This document shows positions 43,492 through 50,897 of a stretch of 64,000 bases of DNA, one piece after another. A program made the translations under genes and the position numbers. How positions within the stretch are numbered: position 1 is the first letter of the stretch; each line of letters opens with the position of its first letter. Source of the DNA: JADKAV01 sp041393775 (GTDB lineage Bacteria > Actinomycetota > Actinomycetes > S36-B12 > UBA10799); NCBI GenBank assembly GCA_041393775.1, contig JAWKJM010000005.1, positions 195,208-259,207 on the forward strand, written 5' to 3'. The notes below the pieces were generated by a model, which saw nothing but the letters and a program-made list of their open reading frames with translations, was not told where the DNA came from and searched no databases.

Positions 43492-43507
43492 TCGAACACG
43501 CGTTCGT
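43492..43507 (+). promoter_or_regulatory. LexA (SOS) box upstream of recA
   Basis: TCGAACACGCGTTCGT contains CGAAC-N4-GTTCG, the actinobacterial SOS box, 105 bp upstream of the recA ATG and overlapping the TTAGTCT -10 candidate at 43507-43513. LexA encoded at 52825-53529 is the expected repressor. Confidence 0.85.
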
Positions 43508-43611
43508 TAGTCTTACCCACAGGTGGGGCGCAGAAGCACCACGATGTCGTACCCGCCGGGTAGCGTCGCACCAGACGTCGCCCGAGCGGCAAAGATCGGA
43601 AGGATCGCCCC

Positions 43612-44694
43612 ATGACGCAGGACAACAAGAGCACCACCCCGCAGCGGGACAAGGCGCTGGAGCAGGCGCTGGCTCAGATCGACAAGCAATTCGGCAAGGG
43701 CTCCGTGATGCGCCTCGGTGACGAAGGGCGGGTCCCGATCGAAGTGATCCCCACCGGGGCGATCACGCTGGACCTGGCACTGGGGATCGGCGGGCTCCCG
43801 CGCGGACGGGTCATCGAGATCTATGGTCCGGAGTCCAGCGGTAAGACGACCGTGGCCCTGCACGCCATCGCGAATGCCCAGAAGGCAGGCGGGATCGCCG
43901 CGTTCATCGACGCCGAGCACGCACTCGACCCGGAGTACGCTGCCAAACTCGGAGTGGACATCGATGCTCTGCTGGTGAGTCAGCCGGACACCGGCGAGCA
44001 GGCGCTGGAGATCGCGGACATGCTCGTGCGGTCCAGTGCGATCGACATCATCGTGATCGACTCGGTGGCAGCCCTGGTGCCACGCGCGGAGATCGAGGGC
44101 GAGATGGGCGACAGTCACGTGGGCCTGCAGGCGCGACTCATGAGTCAGGCTCTGCGCAAGATGACCGGAGCCCTCAAAGGTACGGGCACGACAGCCGTCT
44201 TCATCAACCAGTTGCGCGAGAAGATCGGTGTGATGTTCGGATCCCCGGAGACGACGACGGGTGGCCGTGCGCTGAAGTTCTACTCCTCGGTGCGATTGGA
44301 CGTGCGCAGGATCGAGACCCTCAAGGACGGTACCGATCCGGTCGGCAACCGCACTCGGGTCAAAGTCGTCAAGAACAAGGTCGCACCACCGTTCAAGCAG
44401 GCCGAGTTCGACATCTTGTACGGCATTGGGATCTCCCGAGAGGGCGGTTTGATCGACGTCGGCGTCGAACACGGTCTGGTACGCAAGTCGGGCGCTTGGT
44501 ACACCTACGAGGGCGACCAGTTGGGGCAGGGCAAGGAGAACGCTCGCGCGTTCCTCATCGACAACCCTGATCTGGCCGACGAGTTGGAGAAGCGGCTCAA
44601 AGAGAAGCTCGGCATCGGTGCGCGGCTGGATATGCCCGCTGACGAGACGGTCGACCTGACAGCCGTTGCTGAGCCCGGGCCGCTCGATCTGTGA
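43612..44694 (+). CDS. recA: Recombinase RecA
   Basis: Strand-exchange protein and SOS coprotease, 360 residues, not split by an intein. The Walker A GPESSGKT is at 72-79 and the Walker B region reads IVIDSVAALVPRAEIEGEMGDSHVG. The C-terminal NPDLADELEKRLKEKLG helix region is typical. An AAGGA ribosome binding site (within GGAAGGATC) lies upstream of the ATG, and the perfect SOS box at 43492 indicates LexA control. The recX GTG overlaps its stop. Confidence 0.98.
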   Translation: MTQDNKSTTPQRDKALEQALAQIDKQFGKGSVMRLGDEGRVPIEVIPTGAITLDLALGIGGLPRGRVIEIYGPESSGKTTVALHAIANAQKAGGIAAFIDAEHALDPEYAAKLGVDIDALLVSQPDTGEQALEIADMLVRSSAIDIIVIDSVAALVPRAEIEGEMGDSHVGLQARLMSQALRKMTGALKGTGTTAVFINQLREKIGVMFGSPETTTGGRALKFYSSVRLDVRRIETLKDGTDPVGNRTRVKVVKNKVAPPFKQAEFDILYGIGISREGGLIDVGVEHGLVRKSGAWYTYEGDQLGQGKENARAFLIDNPDLADELEKRLKEKLGIGARLDMPADETVDLTAVAEPGPLDL

Positions 44695-45197
44695 GTCTGG
44701 CGGACGAGCAGCAGTCCGATCCTCGTGAGGTCGGGCGGCTGATCGCGCTGCGACAGTTGGAGGTTAAGCCACGCACCGAACGGGAGTTGCACGCAACCCT
44801 GTGCAGTCGGGGAATTCCCGACGACGTGGCCGACGCCATCGTGGCGCGGTTCGTCGAGGTCGGCCTGCTGGACGACCTCGCCTACGCGAGGCTGTGGGTG
44901 GAGTCTAGGGTGAGGTCGCGCGGGCTAGGGGTCGCCGCGCTGCGGCGTGAACTGCGGACGCACAAGGTGCCGGAGCCGATCATCGACGAGGTTCTTTCGG
45001 ACATCGATGCCCAGGACTGCCTGACAGCTGCTGTGGACCACGTCCGGGGGCGGGTGGCTCGGTGCGCCCTGCCGTTGTCGGTCAAGGACGAGCGGCGACT
45101 CATCGCCTTCTTGATGCGCCGTGGTCATGACTACGACACTGCGCACCGTGCACTCGGGGTGGCTGTGGACGAGGTCTCTGACGCCGCATCTCCCTGA
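44691..45197 (+). CDS. recX: Regulatory protein RecX
   Basis: Modulator that inhibits or edits RecA filaments. The 168-residue protein has the three-repeat tri-helical RecX architecture: LRQLEVKPRTERELHATLCSRGIPDDVADAIVARF (first), DDLAYARLWVESRVRSRGLGVAALRRELRTHKVP (second; DdAyAr...R signature) and the C-terminal LIAFLMRRGHDYDTAHRAL (third). The GTG start overlaps the recA stop, so recX is translationally coupled and SOS-controlled with recA, as is usual in Actinobacteria. Confidence 0.93.
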   Translation: MSLADEQQSDPREVGRLIALRQLEVKPRTERELHATLCSRGIPDDVADAIVARFVEVGLLDDLAYARLWVESRVRSRGLGVAALRRELRTHKVPEPIIDEVLSDIDAQDCLTAAVDHVRGRVARCALPLSVKDERRLIAFLMRRGHDYDTAHRALGVAVDEVSDAASP

Positions 45198-45228
45198 GGC
45201 CGGGGGCTGAACGTAGGCTTGGAGCATC

Positions 45229-46656
45229 ATGTCTCGAACCTATGAAGTCCGCACGTTCGGCTGCCAGATGAACGTCCACGACTCCGAGCGGCTCGCAGGA
45301 CTGCTCGAGCAGGCGGGGTACCGCGCGGCCGATGGGGACGAGGCCCCGGACCTGATCGTGTTCAACACGTGCGCCGTGCGGGAGAACGCCGACAACCGTC
45401 TGTATGGAAACCTGGGTCACTTGCGGCCGATGAAGACGGCGAATCCGGGCCTGCAGATCGCCGTGGGCGGGTGTCTGGCGCAGAAGGACCGATCGACGAT
45501 CGTGGAGAAGGCACCTTGGGTCGACGTGGTCTTCGGCACCCACAACATCGGATCCCTTCCCGATCTGCTGGACCGAGCGCGGGTTCGCAACGAGGCCCAA
45601 GTGGAGATCCTCGAGCAACTCGACGGTTTCCCATCGAACCTGCCGACCCGGCGGGAGTCGGCTTTCAGCGGCTGGGTCGCCATCAGCGTCGGATGTAACA
45701 ACACCTGCACGTTCTGCATCGTGCCGTCACTGCGCGGAAAGGAGGAGGACCGGTCACCGGAGGACATCCTGGCCGAGGTGAGGTCACTGGTCGCCGACGG
45801 CGTGGTTGAGATCACGTTGCTGGGCCAGAACGTCAACGCCTACCGGTACGGCGGGCGGCACGGGTTCGCCGAGTTGCTGCGTGCATGTGGGCAGATCGAG
45901 GGCCTTCGCCGGGTGCGGTTCACCAGTCCCCATCCGCGCGACTTCACCGACGACGTGATCGACGCGATGGCCGCGACTCCCAATGTGATGCCGCAACTGC
46001 ACATGCCGCTGCAGTCGGGCAGCGATGATGTTCTGCGCCGGATGCGGCGCAGTTACCGGGCCGCGCGATACCTGGGGATCCTCGACCGGGTCCGCGTCGC
46101 CATGCCTGACGCCGCAATCACCACCGACATCATCGTCGGATTTCCCGGCGAGACAGAACAGGACTTCCAGGCGACCCTCGAGGTGGTCGAGCGGTCCAGG
46201 TTCGCTGGTGCCTTCACCTTCCAGTACTCACCGCGGCCGGGGACGCCCGCGGCCGACTATCGGGATCAAGTGCCGCAGCAGGTGGTCCAGGAACGCTATG
46301 AGCGGCTCGTGCAACTCGTCGACGCGATCGCCTGGGAAGAGAACCGCTTGCTGGTGGGCCACGACGTCGAGGTGCTTGTCTCAGTGGGCGAGGGCAGGAA
46401 GGATCAGGCCACCCACCGCAGGACCGGTCGTGCTGCGGACGGCCGACTGGTGCACTTCCTGGACGCCGGGGACGTCGCCCGTCCCGGTGACCTGGTGACC
46501 ACGACCATCACGTACGCGGCGCCCCACCACTTGGTCGCGGATGCCAGGATCCTCGCGGTCGAGCGGACTGCTGGCGCAGATGCCCACGCCGCAGCACAGG
46601 CCGAGCCCGAGCGGGTCGGGGTCATGCTGGGAGTGCCCACCGTCCGGTCCACCTAG
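45229..46656 (+). CDS. miaB: tRNA-2-methylthio-N6-dimethylallyladenosine synthase
   Basis: Radical-SAM methylthiotransferase acting on i6A37 of tRNA. The auxiliary cluster cysteines are Cys12 (TFGCQMN), Cys48 (FNTCAVRE) and Cys82 (VGGCLAQ); the radical-SAM motif CNNTCTFC is at about 156-163. The 475-residue protein includes the TRAM domain at the C-terminus. TFGCQMNVHDSERL is the MiaB-specific start. It uses the product of miaA, encoded 1 kb downstream. A TAGGCT hexamer lies 9 nt before the ATG. The 3' end overlaps the converging gene by 35 bp. Confidence 0.97.
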   Translation: MSRTYEVRTFGCQMNVHDSERLAGLLEQAGYRAADGDEAPDLIVFNTCAVRENADNRLYGNLGHLRPMKTANPGLQIAVGGCLAQKDRSTIVEKAPWVDVVFGTHNIGSLPDLLDRARVRNEAQVEILEQLDGFPSNLPTRRESAFSGWVAISVGCNNTCTFCIVPSLRGKEEDRSPEDILAEVRSLVADGVVEITLLGQNVNAYRYGGRHGFAELLRACGQIEGLRRVRFTSPHPRDFTDDVIDAMAATPNVMPQLHMPLQSGSDDVLRRMRRSYRAARYLGILDRVRVAMPDAAITTDIIVGFPGETEQDFQATLEVVERSRFAGAFTFQYSPRPGTPAADYRDQVPQQVVQERYERLVQLVDAIAWEENRLLVGHDVEVLVSVGEGRKDQATHRRTGRAADGRLVHFLDAGDVARPGDLVTTTITYAAPHHLVADARILAVERTAGADAHAAAQAEPERVGVMLGVPTVRST

Positions 46657-47269
46657 CCACGAAGTACAAGACGCCGTATGGGTCCTCCTGGGCATCCAAT
46701 TCGGCTGAGGTCACATCGGCAAGTGAACGTCCCAGCAGCACCCACGCCGGCGCCCCGGCCGCGCCAACCGCTTGGGCGAGGGCGAGGTCGAGTTCTGCGA
46801 GAGCCCGGGCGTCTGCGGTCCTGATGGCCGTCACCACGGATCGGTCGAAGGCCTGAGCCTGCGGATGGTGGTGTAGCGGCGCCTTCTCAGTGCGTGCTGC
46901 GCTGGCGTCACCCATGACCAACAGTGCGTCGAATCTGCACAGTGCCCCCGGTCGACTGTCGACGCCCACGACGTCGGCGGTCCGTCCGCCGAGCAGCCAG
47001 CGAGCGATGCCTTCTGCCAGCCCTACGGGCGGGCCAACTCCAACCTTGGTCCCGAATGAGTCCAGCGACCAGCCGCCGGGACTCGGCGGCGGCGTATCCG
47101 TGGGGACGAGCACTCCGATCGACGTGGCGTTCCGACAGGCCCACTCGACTGCCGCGCGGGCCGACGAGCGCAATGCTTCCAACTCGGGGGCGGCGCCGTT
47201 CGCGATCTCCGGCACCAGCATCGGCGGAATCGGCAGGAACGCGACGCGGACGTCGCGCGCGGTGGTCAG
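46622..47269 (-). CDS. Class III extradiol dioxygenase-like protein (Rv2728c-type), apparent CTG start
   Basis: Conserved actinobacterial protein found between miaB and miaA, annotated in relatives as class III extradiol ring-cleavage dioxygenase family; the function is unproven. Only an internal ATG at 47221 (PPMLVPE) exists, but the frame is open upstream and encodes the family-like N-terminus TARDVRVAFLPIPPMLVPE. The only plausible initiation codon there is CTG at 47269-47267, which overlaps the upstream gene's TGA (CTGA), analogous to the ATGA/GTGA couplings elsewhere in this window. From CTG the product has 215 residues. If initiation is at the ATG instead, 199 residues remain (46622-47221). 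A weak GGCGGA precedes the CTG. Confidence 0.7.
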   Translation of the reverse strand: MTTARDVRVAFLPIPPMLVPEIANGAAPELEALRSSARAAVEWACRNATSIGVLVPTDTPPPSPGGWSLDSFGTKVGVGPPVGLAEGIARWLLGGRTADVVGVDSRPGALCRFDALLVMGDASAARTEKAPLHHHPQAQAFDRSVVTAIRTADARALAELDLALAQAVGAAGAPAWVLLGRSLADVTSAELDAQEDPYGVLYFVARWTGRWALPA

Positions 47270-47565
47270 CTGTCCGCCGGCTTCTTGGTCACCGCATCCT
47301 TGACGAGGTTGGTCGCCTCTGTGGCCTTCTGCGTGACCGTGCTGCCAGTGGCTGCAACTTTGCTCACCGCGCCCGAGACCGCCTCGTCGACCAAAGCGGT
47401 CATTGCCGATGCCTTCCCGCCAGTCTTCTCGTCGATGGTGTTCGTCACCTTGTCGACCGCATCAGCCACCTTGTCGCCCTGCTCGTCGGCCAGGCCCTCC
47501 ACCGTGGTACGGGCCTTGTCCAGCAGGTCGTCAGCAGTCTTCTTCATGTCGTCGAATGTGCCCAC
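47266..47565 (-). CDS. MT0933-like antitoxin-family small protein
   Basis: Charged, helical 99-residue protein (MGTFDDMKKTADDLLDKA...DKVTNTIDEKTGGKASA). The DEKTGGK motif with repeated Asp/Lys heptads resembles the MT0933_antitox/Rv0909-like family, often annotated as antitoxins, but no toxin gene adjoins it, so a true toxin-antitoxin function is doubtful. The GTG start has AGGGAG 8 bp upstream. Its stop overlaps the proposed CTG start of the next gene. It is divergent from miaA. Confidence 0.7.
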   Translation of the reverse strand: MGTFDDMKKTADDLLDKARTTVEGLADEQGDKVADAVDKVTNTIDEKTGGKASAMTALVDEAVSGAVSKVAATGSTVTQKATEATNLVKDAVTKKPADS

Positions 47566-47625
47566 ATCAACTCCCTGTCCGGACCAGCGATTTAGTGATT
47601 CAAGAATAGGGACGACAATCTAAGG

Positions 47626-48546
47626 GTGTCGAACGCACAGACAACGGACGCCGGCGAGCAGGTCGTGGCTGTGCTGGTCGGCCCGACGGCCGCGGGGAAG
47701 TCGGCTCTGGCGCTCGAGGCCGCGCAGCGTTCCGGCATGGAGATCGTCAACGCTGATGCCTTCTGCCTGTATCGGCGGATGGACATCGGTACCGCCAAAC
47801 CGACACCAGAGGACCGCGCACGGGTGCCACACCATGTGATCGACACCCATGATGTGTCCGACGCGGTCGATGTCGCCTGGTACCAGCAGGCGGCCCGAGC
47901 GGCGGTTGTGGAGATCTGGCAGCGAGGCCGGACACCTCTGCTGACCGGCGGCTCGGGGCTATACGTGCACGGGGTTCTGGACGACCTTCAGTTCCCGGGT
48001 ACGGACGCGGATGTGCGCAGCAGGTTGGAGGCGGAGTTGGAGCAGCTGGGTCCGGCCGAATTGCACAGACGCCTCGAATCCGTCGACCCCGCGGCCGCAT
48101 CACACATCTTGGCCACCAACGGGCGTCGCATCGTCAGGGCTCTGGAGGTCAACGAGATCACGGGCCGGTCGTTCGTCGCGGTACTCGGTGACGTGCAGCC
48201 ATGGTGCCGATCGGTACGGATCGGTTGGGATCCCGGCGTGGATGAGGTGGACCGGGCGATCGAGTCGCGGGTCGATGCGATGTGGGACGCCGGATTGGTC
48301 GACGAGGTGCTCGCGATCCGGCCGGAACTGGAGGCCAGCAGGACGGCGTCCCGGGCGGTGGGATATCGCCAGATTCTCGATGTCCTTGCCGCCGATCAGG
48401 ATCCGGTCCTCGCCAAGGAGCCGACGGTGGCGGCCACCCGTCGCCTTGCTCGCAAGCAACGGGCCTGGTTTCGGCGAGACCCGAAGTTGCGCTGGGCGCA
48501 AAGTCCCTCGCAGGTCCACGAGATCCTTGGCAGGCTAGAGGCATGA
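47626..48546 (+). CDS. miaA: tRNA dimethylallyltransferase
   Basis: Adds dimethylallyl to A37 of tRNAs reading UNN codons; MiaB then thiomethylates the product. The P-loop GPTAAGKS is at 19-26, with DAFCLYRRMDIGTAKP and TGGSGLYVHGVLDDLQFPGTD following. The 306-residue length is normal. Typical MiaA has NADSMQLYRGMDIGT, so NADAFCLYRRM is a slight variant. GTG start. The dapF ATG overlaps its stop (ATGA), giving the miaA-dapF-hflX operon. Confidence 0.95.
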   Translation: MSNAQTTDAGEQVVAVLVGPTAAGKSALALEAAQRSGMEIVNADAFCLYRRMDIGTAKPTPEDRARVPHHVIDTHDVSDAVDVAWYQQAARAAVVEIWQRGRTPLLTGGSGLYVHGVLDDLQFPGTDADVRSRLEAELEQLGPAELHRRLESVDPAAASHILATNGRRIVRALEVNEITGRSFVAVLGDVQPWCRSVRIGWDPGVDEVDRAIESRVDAMWDAGLVDEVLAIRPELEASRTASRAVGYRQILDVLAADQDPVLAKEPTVAATRRLARKQRAWFRRDPKLRWAQSPSQVHEILGRLEA

Positions 48547-49370
48547 CCACCGATCGGTTGGCCTTCACGAAGGGGCATGGAACGGGCAACGATTTCGTGC
48601 TCATAGCGGATCCAGAAGGAATGCTGACGGTGACCCCCGAGGCGGTCCGGGCGATATGCGATCGGCGGTTCGGCATTGGAGGCGATGGTCTGATCAGGGT
48701 GGTTGCTGAGACCGGGCGGGACGTGTGGTTCATGGACTACCACAACGCCGACGGGTCGATCGGCGAGATGTGCGGCAACGGAGCACGGGTCTTCGCGGCC
48801 TTTCTGCGCGAACAGGCACTCGTGGGCTCAGAAGTCTTCACGATCGCGACCAGAGGAGGCGATCGGCAGGTGACGATGAGCGGTGACGCGATCAGTGTTG
48901 ACATGGGCCGGCCCCGCAACGACCCGGCCGGCGTCACGGTGCGCAGCGGGGGCCATGGCTGGCCGGGTGAGGCGGTGTTCATGCCCAACCCGCACGCGGT
49001 GGTGTTCGTCGACGACCTCGGCGCGCCAGGTGGGCTGGCAGAGCCGCCCGACGTGCAGTCCTCGGCATTCCCGGACGGCGTGAATGTGGAGTTCGTCGTC
49101 GTGCACCGACCCGGTGAACATGTGGCCATGCGGGTCCACGAGCGCGGAGTCGGTGAGACGCAATCCTGCGGGACCGGGATCTGTGCCGTGGCGGACAGAT
49201 CCTTCGAGGCGGCCGGGGTCACGGGACCGGCCACGATCCGGGTCGATGTTCCCGGCGGCAGCCTCACGGTCGAGCGGACCCCGCGGGGGAGTCTGGTGCT
49301 CACAGGACCCGCCGAACTGGTCGCGGACGGATTCCTGTCGACAGCACTGTCGGAGATGTTGTATGCCTGA
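48543..49370 (+). CDS. dapF: Diaminopimelate epimerase
   Basis: PLP-independent racemase converting LL-DAP to meso-DAP for peptidoglycan and lysine. The ATG at 48543 overlaps miaA (ATGA) and yields 275 residues. The catalytic cysteines are in MCGNGAR (Cys77) and SCGTGICA near residue 217. FTKGHGTGNDFVLI and YHNADGSIGEMCGNG are family signatures. The second cysteine region reads GETQSCGTGICAVAD where many homologues have CGTGACA. hflX starts inside its last codons (8-bp overlap). Confidence 0.96.
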   Translation: MTTDRLAFTKGHGTGNDFVLIADPEGMLTVTPEAVRAICDRRFGIGGDGLIRVVAETGRDVWFMDYHNADGSIGEMCGNGARVFAAFLREQALVGSEVFTIATRGGDRQVTMSGDAISVDMGRPRNDPAGVTVRSGGHGWPGEAVFMPNPHAVVFVDDLGAPGGLAEPPDVQSSAFPDGVNVEFVVVHRPGEHVAMRVHERGVGETQSCGTGICAVADRSFEAAGVTGPATIRVDVPGGSLTVERTPRGSLVLTGPAELVADGFLSTALSEMLYA

Positions 49371-50736
49371 CGGTGATCTGCGCATCGAGGAGCAACTCGC
49401 CGACCGGGAGGCACTTCGCCGCATCCCGGGGCTGTCGACAGAGCTCGAGGACATCAGCGAGGTCGAGTACCGCCAGGTTCGTCTCGAGCGCGTCGTGCTC
49501 GTGGGCGTGTGGACCCAGGGCACAGCACTGGAGGCCGAGCGGTCGATGCAGGAACTGGCCCGGTTGGCGCAGACCGCCGGGTCGGTCGTTCTGGAGGGCG
49601 TGGCGCAGCGCCGACCGGTTCCTGACCCCGCAACCTATGTCGGCTCGGGCAAGGCGCGGGAGCTCGCCGACATCGTGCGGGCAACCGGTGCCGATACCGT
49701 CATCTGCGACGGGGAACTGACACCAGGTCAACTGCGCAAATTGGAAGCAGTCGTGGGAGTCAAGGTCGTCGACCGGACGTGGCTGATCCTGGACATCTTC
49801 GCCCAGCACGCCCGCAGCAAGGAGGGCAAGGCGCAGGTCGCACTTGCGCAGATGGAGTACATGCTCCCCCGTTTGCGCGGTTGGGGAGAAGCGCTGAGTC
49901 AACAGGGTGCCGGGATCGGGACCCGTGGTCCGGGCGAGACGAAGATCGAGACGGATCGCCGCCGCATCCGCGCACAGATGACGCGACTGCGCCGGCAGCT
50001 GCGGGGACTCGAGCGGGTCCGATCGTCGAAGGCGGCACGGCGACGCGACTCCGACGAGCCGGCGGTCGTGTTGGCCGGCTACACCAACGCGGGCAAGTCC
50101 AGCCTTCTCAATCGCCTCACCGGTGCCGGCCTGCTGGTCGACGACGCCTTGTTCGCGACACTGGATCCCACGGTGCGACGGGGCAGGACCCCCTCGGGCC
50201 GGCACTTCACGGTCACCGACACGGTCGGATTCGTCCGGCACCTCCCGCACGAGTTGGTCGAGGCCTTCAAGTCGACCTTGGAGGAAGTCGCTGCCGGAGA
50301 CCTGCTCATCATCGTGCTCGACGGGACCGACCCCGACCCGATCGGACAGCTCCAGGCCGTACGCGAGGCCATGACCGACACACGCGATGCGCACGGCGCC
50401 GAGATGGTGGTGGTGAACAAGGCCGACATCGCTGATCCGGACACGCTGGCTCTGATCCGGCGCGATCTGCCACGGTCGTTGGAGGTCTCGGCCCGGACCG
50501 GTGCTGGACTCGACCAACTCCTGACCCGGCTCGACGTCGAACTGCCCGATCCCCGGGTGGTTGTCGATGCGGTTGTTCCTTTCGACCGCGGGGACCTGGT
50601 GTCACGGGTCTACGAGGTCGGCACACATGTGAAGGTCGAGCACCTGGAAGCAGGTACCTGGGTGCAGGCCAGGGTGCCTGCTGAACTCGGAGCCGCAATC
50701 GGCGCCGCGACGCAGTCACCGGATTCGACTGACTAG
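49363..50736 (+). CDS. hflX: GTPase HflX
   Basis: Ribosome-associated GTPase that splits stalled 70S ribosomes, often a heat or antibiotic response factor. The ATG at 49363 overlaps dapF, giving 457 residues. The N-terminal HflX domain (YVGSGKARELADIV, and FAQHARSKEGKAQVALAQMEYMLPRLRGWG) precedes the G domain with the P-loop GYTNAGKSS (about 239-247), DTVGFVRHLPHELVEAFKSTLEEV (G3 region) and NKAD (G4). All nucleotide-binding motifs are intact. Confidence 0.96.
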   Translation: MPDGDLRIEEQLADREALRRIPGLSTELEDISEVEYRQVRLERVVLVGVWTQGTALEAERSMQELARLAQTAGSVVLEGVAQRRPVPDPATYVGSGKARELADIVRATGADTVICDGELTPGQLRKLEAVVGVKVVDRTWLILDIFAQHARSKEGKAQVALAQMEYMLPRLRGWGEALSQQGAGIGTRGPGETKIETDRRRIRAQMTRLRRQLRGLERVRSSKAARRRDSDEPAVVLAGYTNAGKSSLLNRLTGAGLLVDDALFATLDPTVRRGRTPSGRHFTVTDTVGFVRHLPHELVEAFKSTLEEVAAGDLLIIVLDGTDPDPIGQLQAVREAMTDTRDAHGAEMVVVNKADIADPDTLALIRRDLPRSLEVSARTGAGLDQLLTRLDVELPDPRVVVDAVVPFDRGDLVSRVYEVGTHVKVEHLEAGTWVQARVPAELGAAIGAATQSPDSTD

Positions 50737-50885
50737 CGGTACCTGCTGACGTGGGCGGAGGTTGAACATCAACTCTGTGAACAACAGGACACGGGATTGT
50801 CGCACCACCAACCGCAGATACCGCGCAGCGAGTAGGCAATAGACACAACCCGGGCTGGGTTCGACCACCTCCCCGAGAAGCCTGC

Positions 50886-50891
50886 CAGAAT
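50886..50891 (+). promoter_or_regulatory. Leaderless -10-like box of the DinG-like gene
   Basis: CAGAAT followed by 6 nt and the GTG at 50898. It is weaker than the TANNNT hexamers at other genes. Confidence 0.3.
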
Positions 50892-50897
50892 CGACGG

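Noticed and set aside
47266..47565. Toxin-antitoxin pair with the MT0933-like gene
   Set aside because: The coupled downstream gene is a conserved Rv2728c-like protein, not a toxin, and no other candidate toxin adjoins it.
50737..50897. tRNA-like GGGTTCGACC sequence after hflX
   Set aside because: The T-loop-like match is isolated; no acceptor stem, D-arm or anticodon arm can be formed around it.
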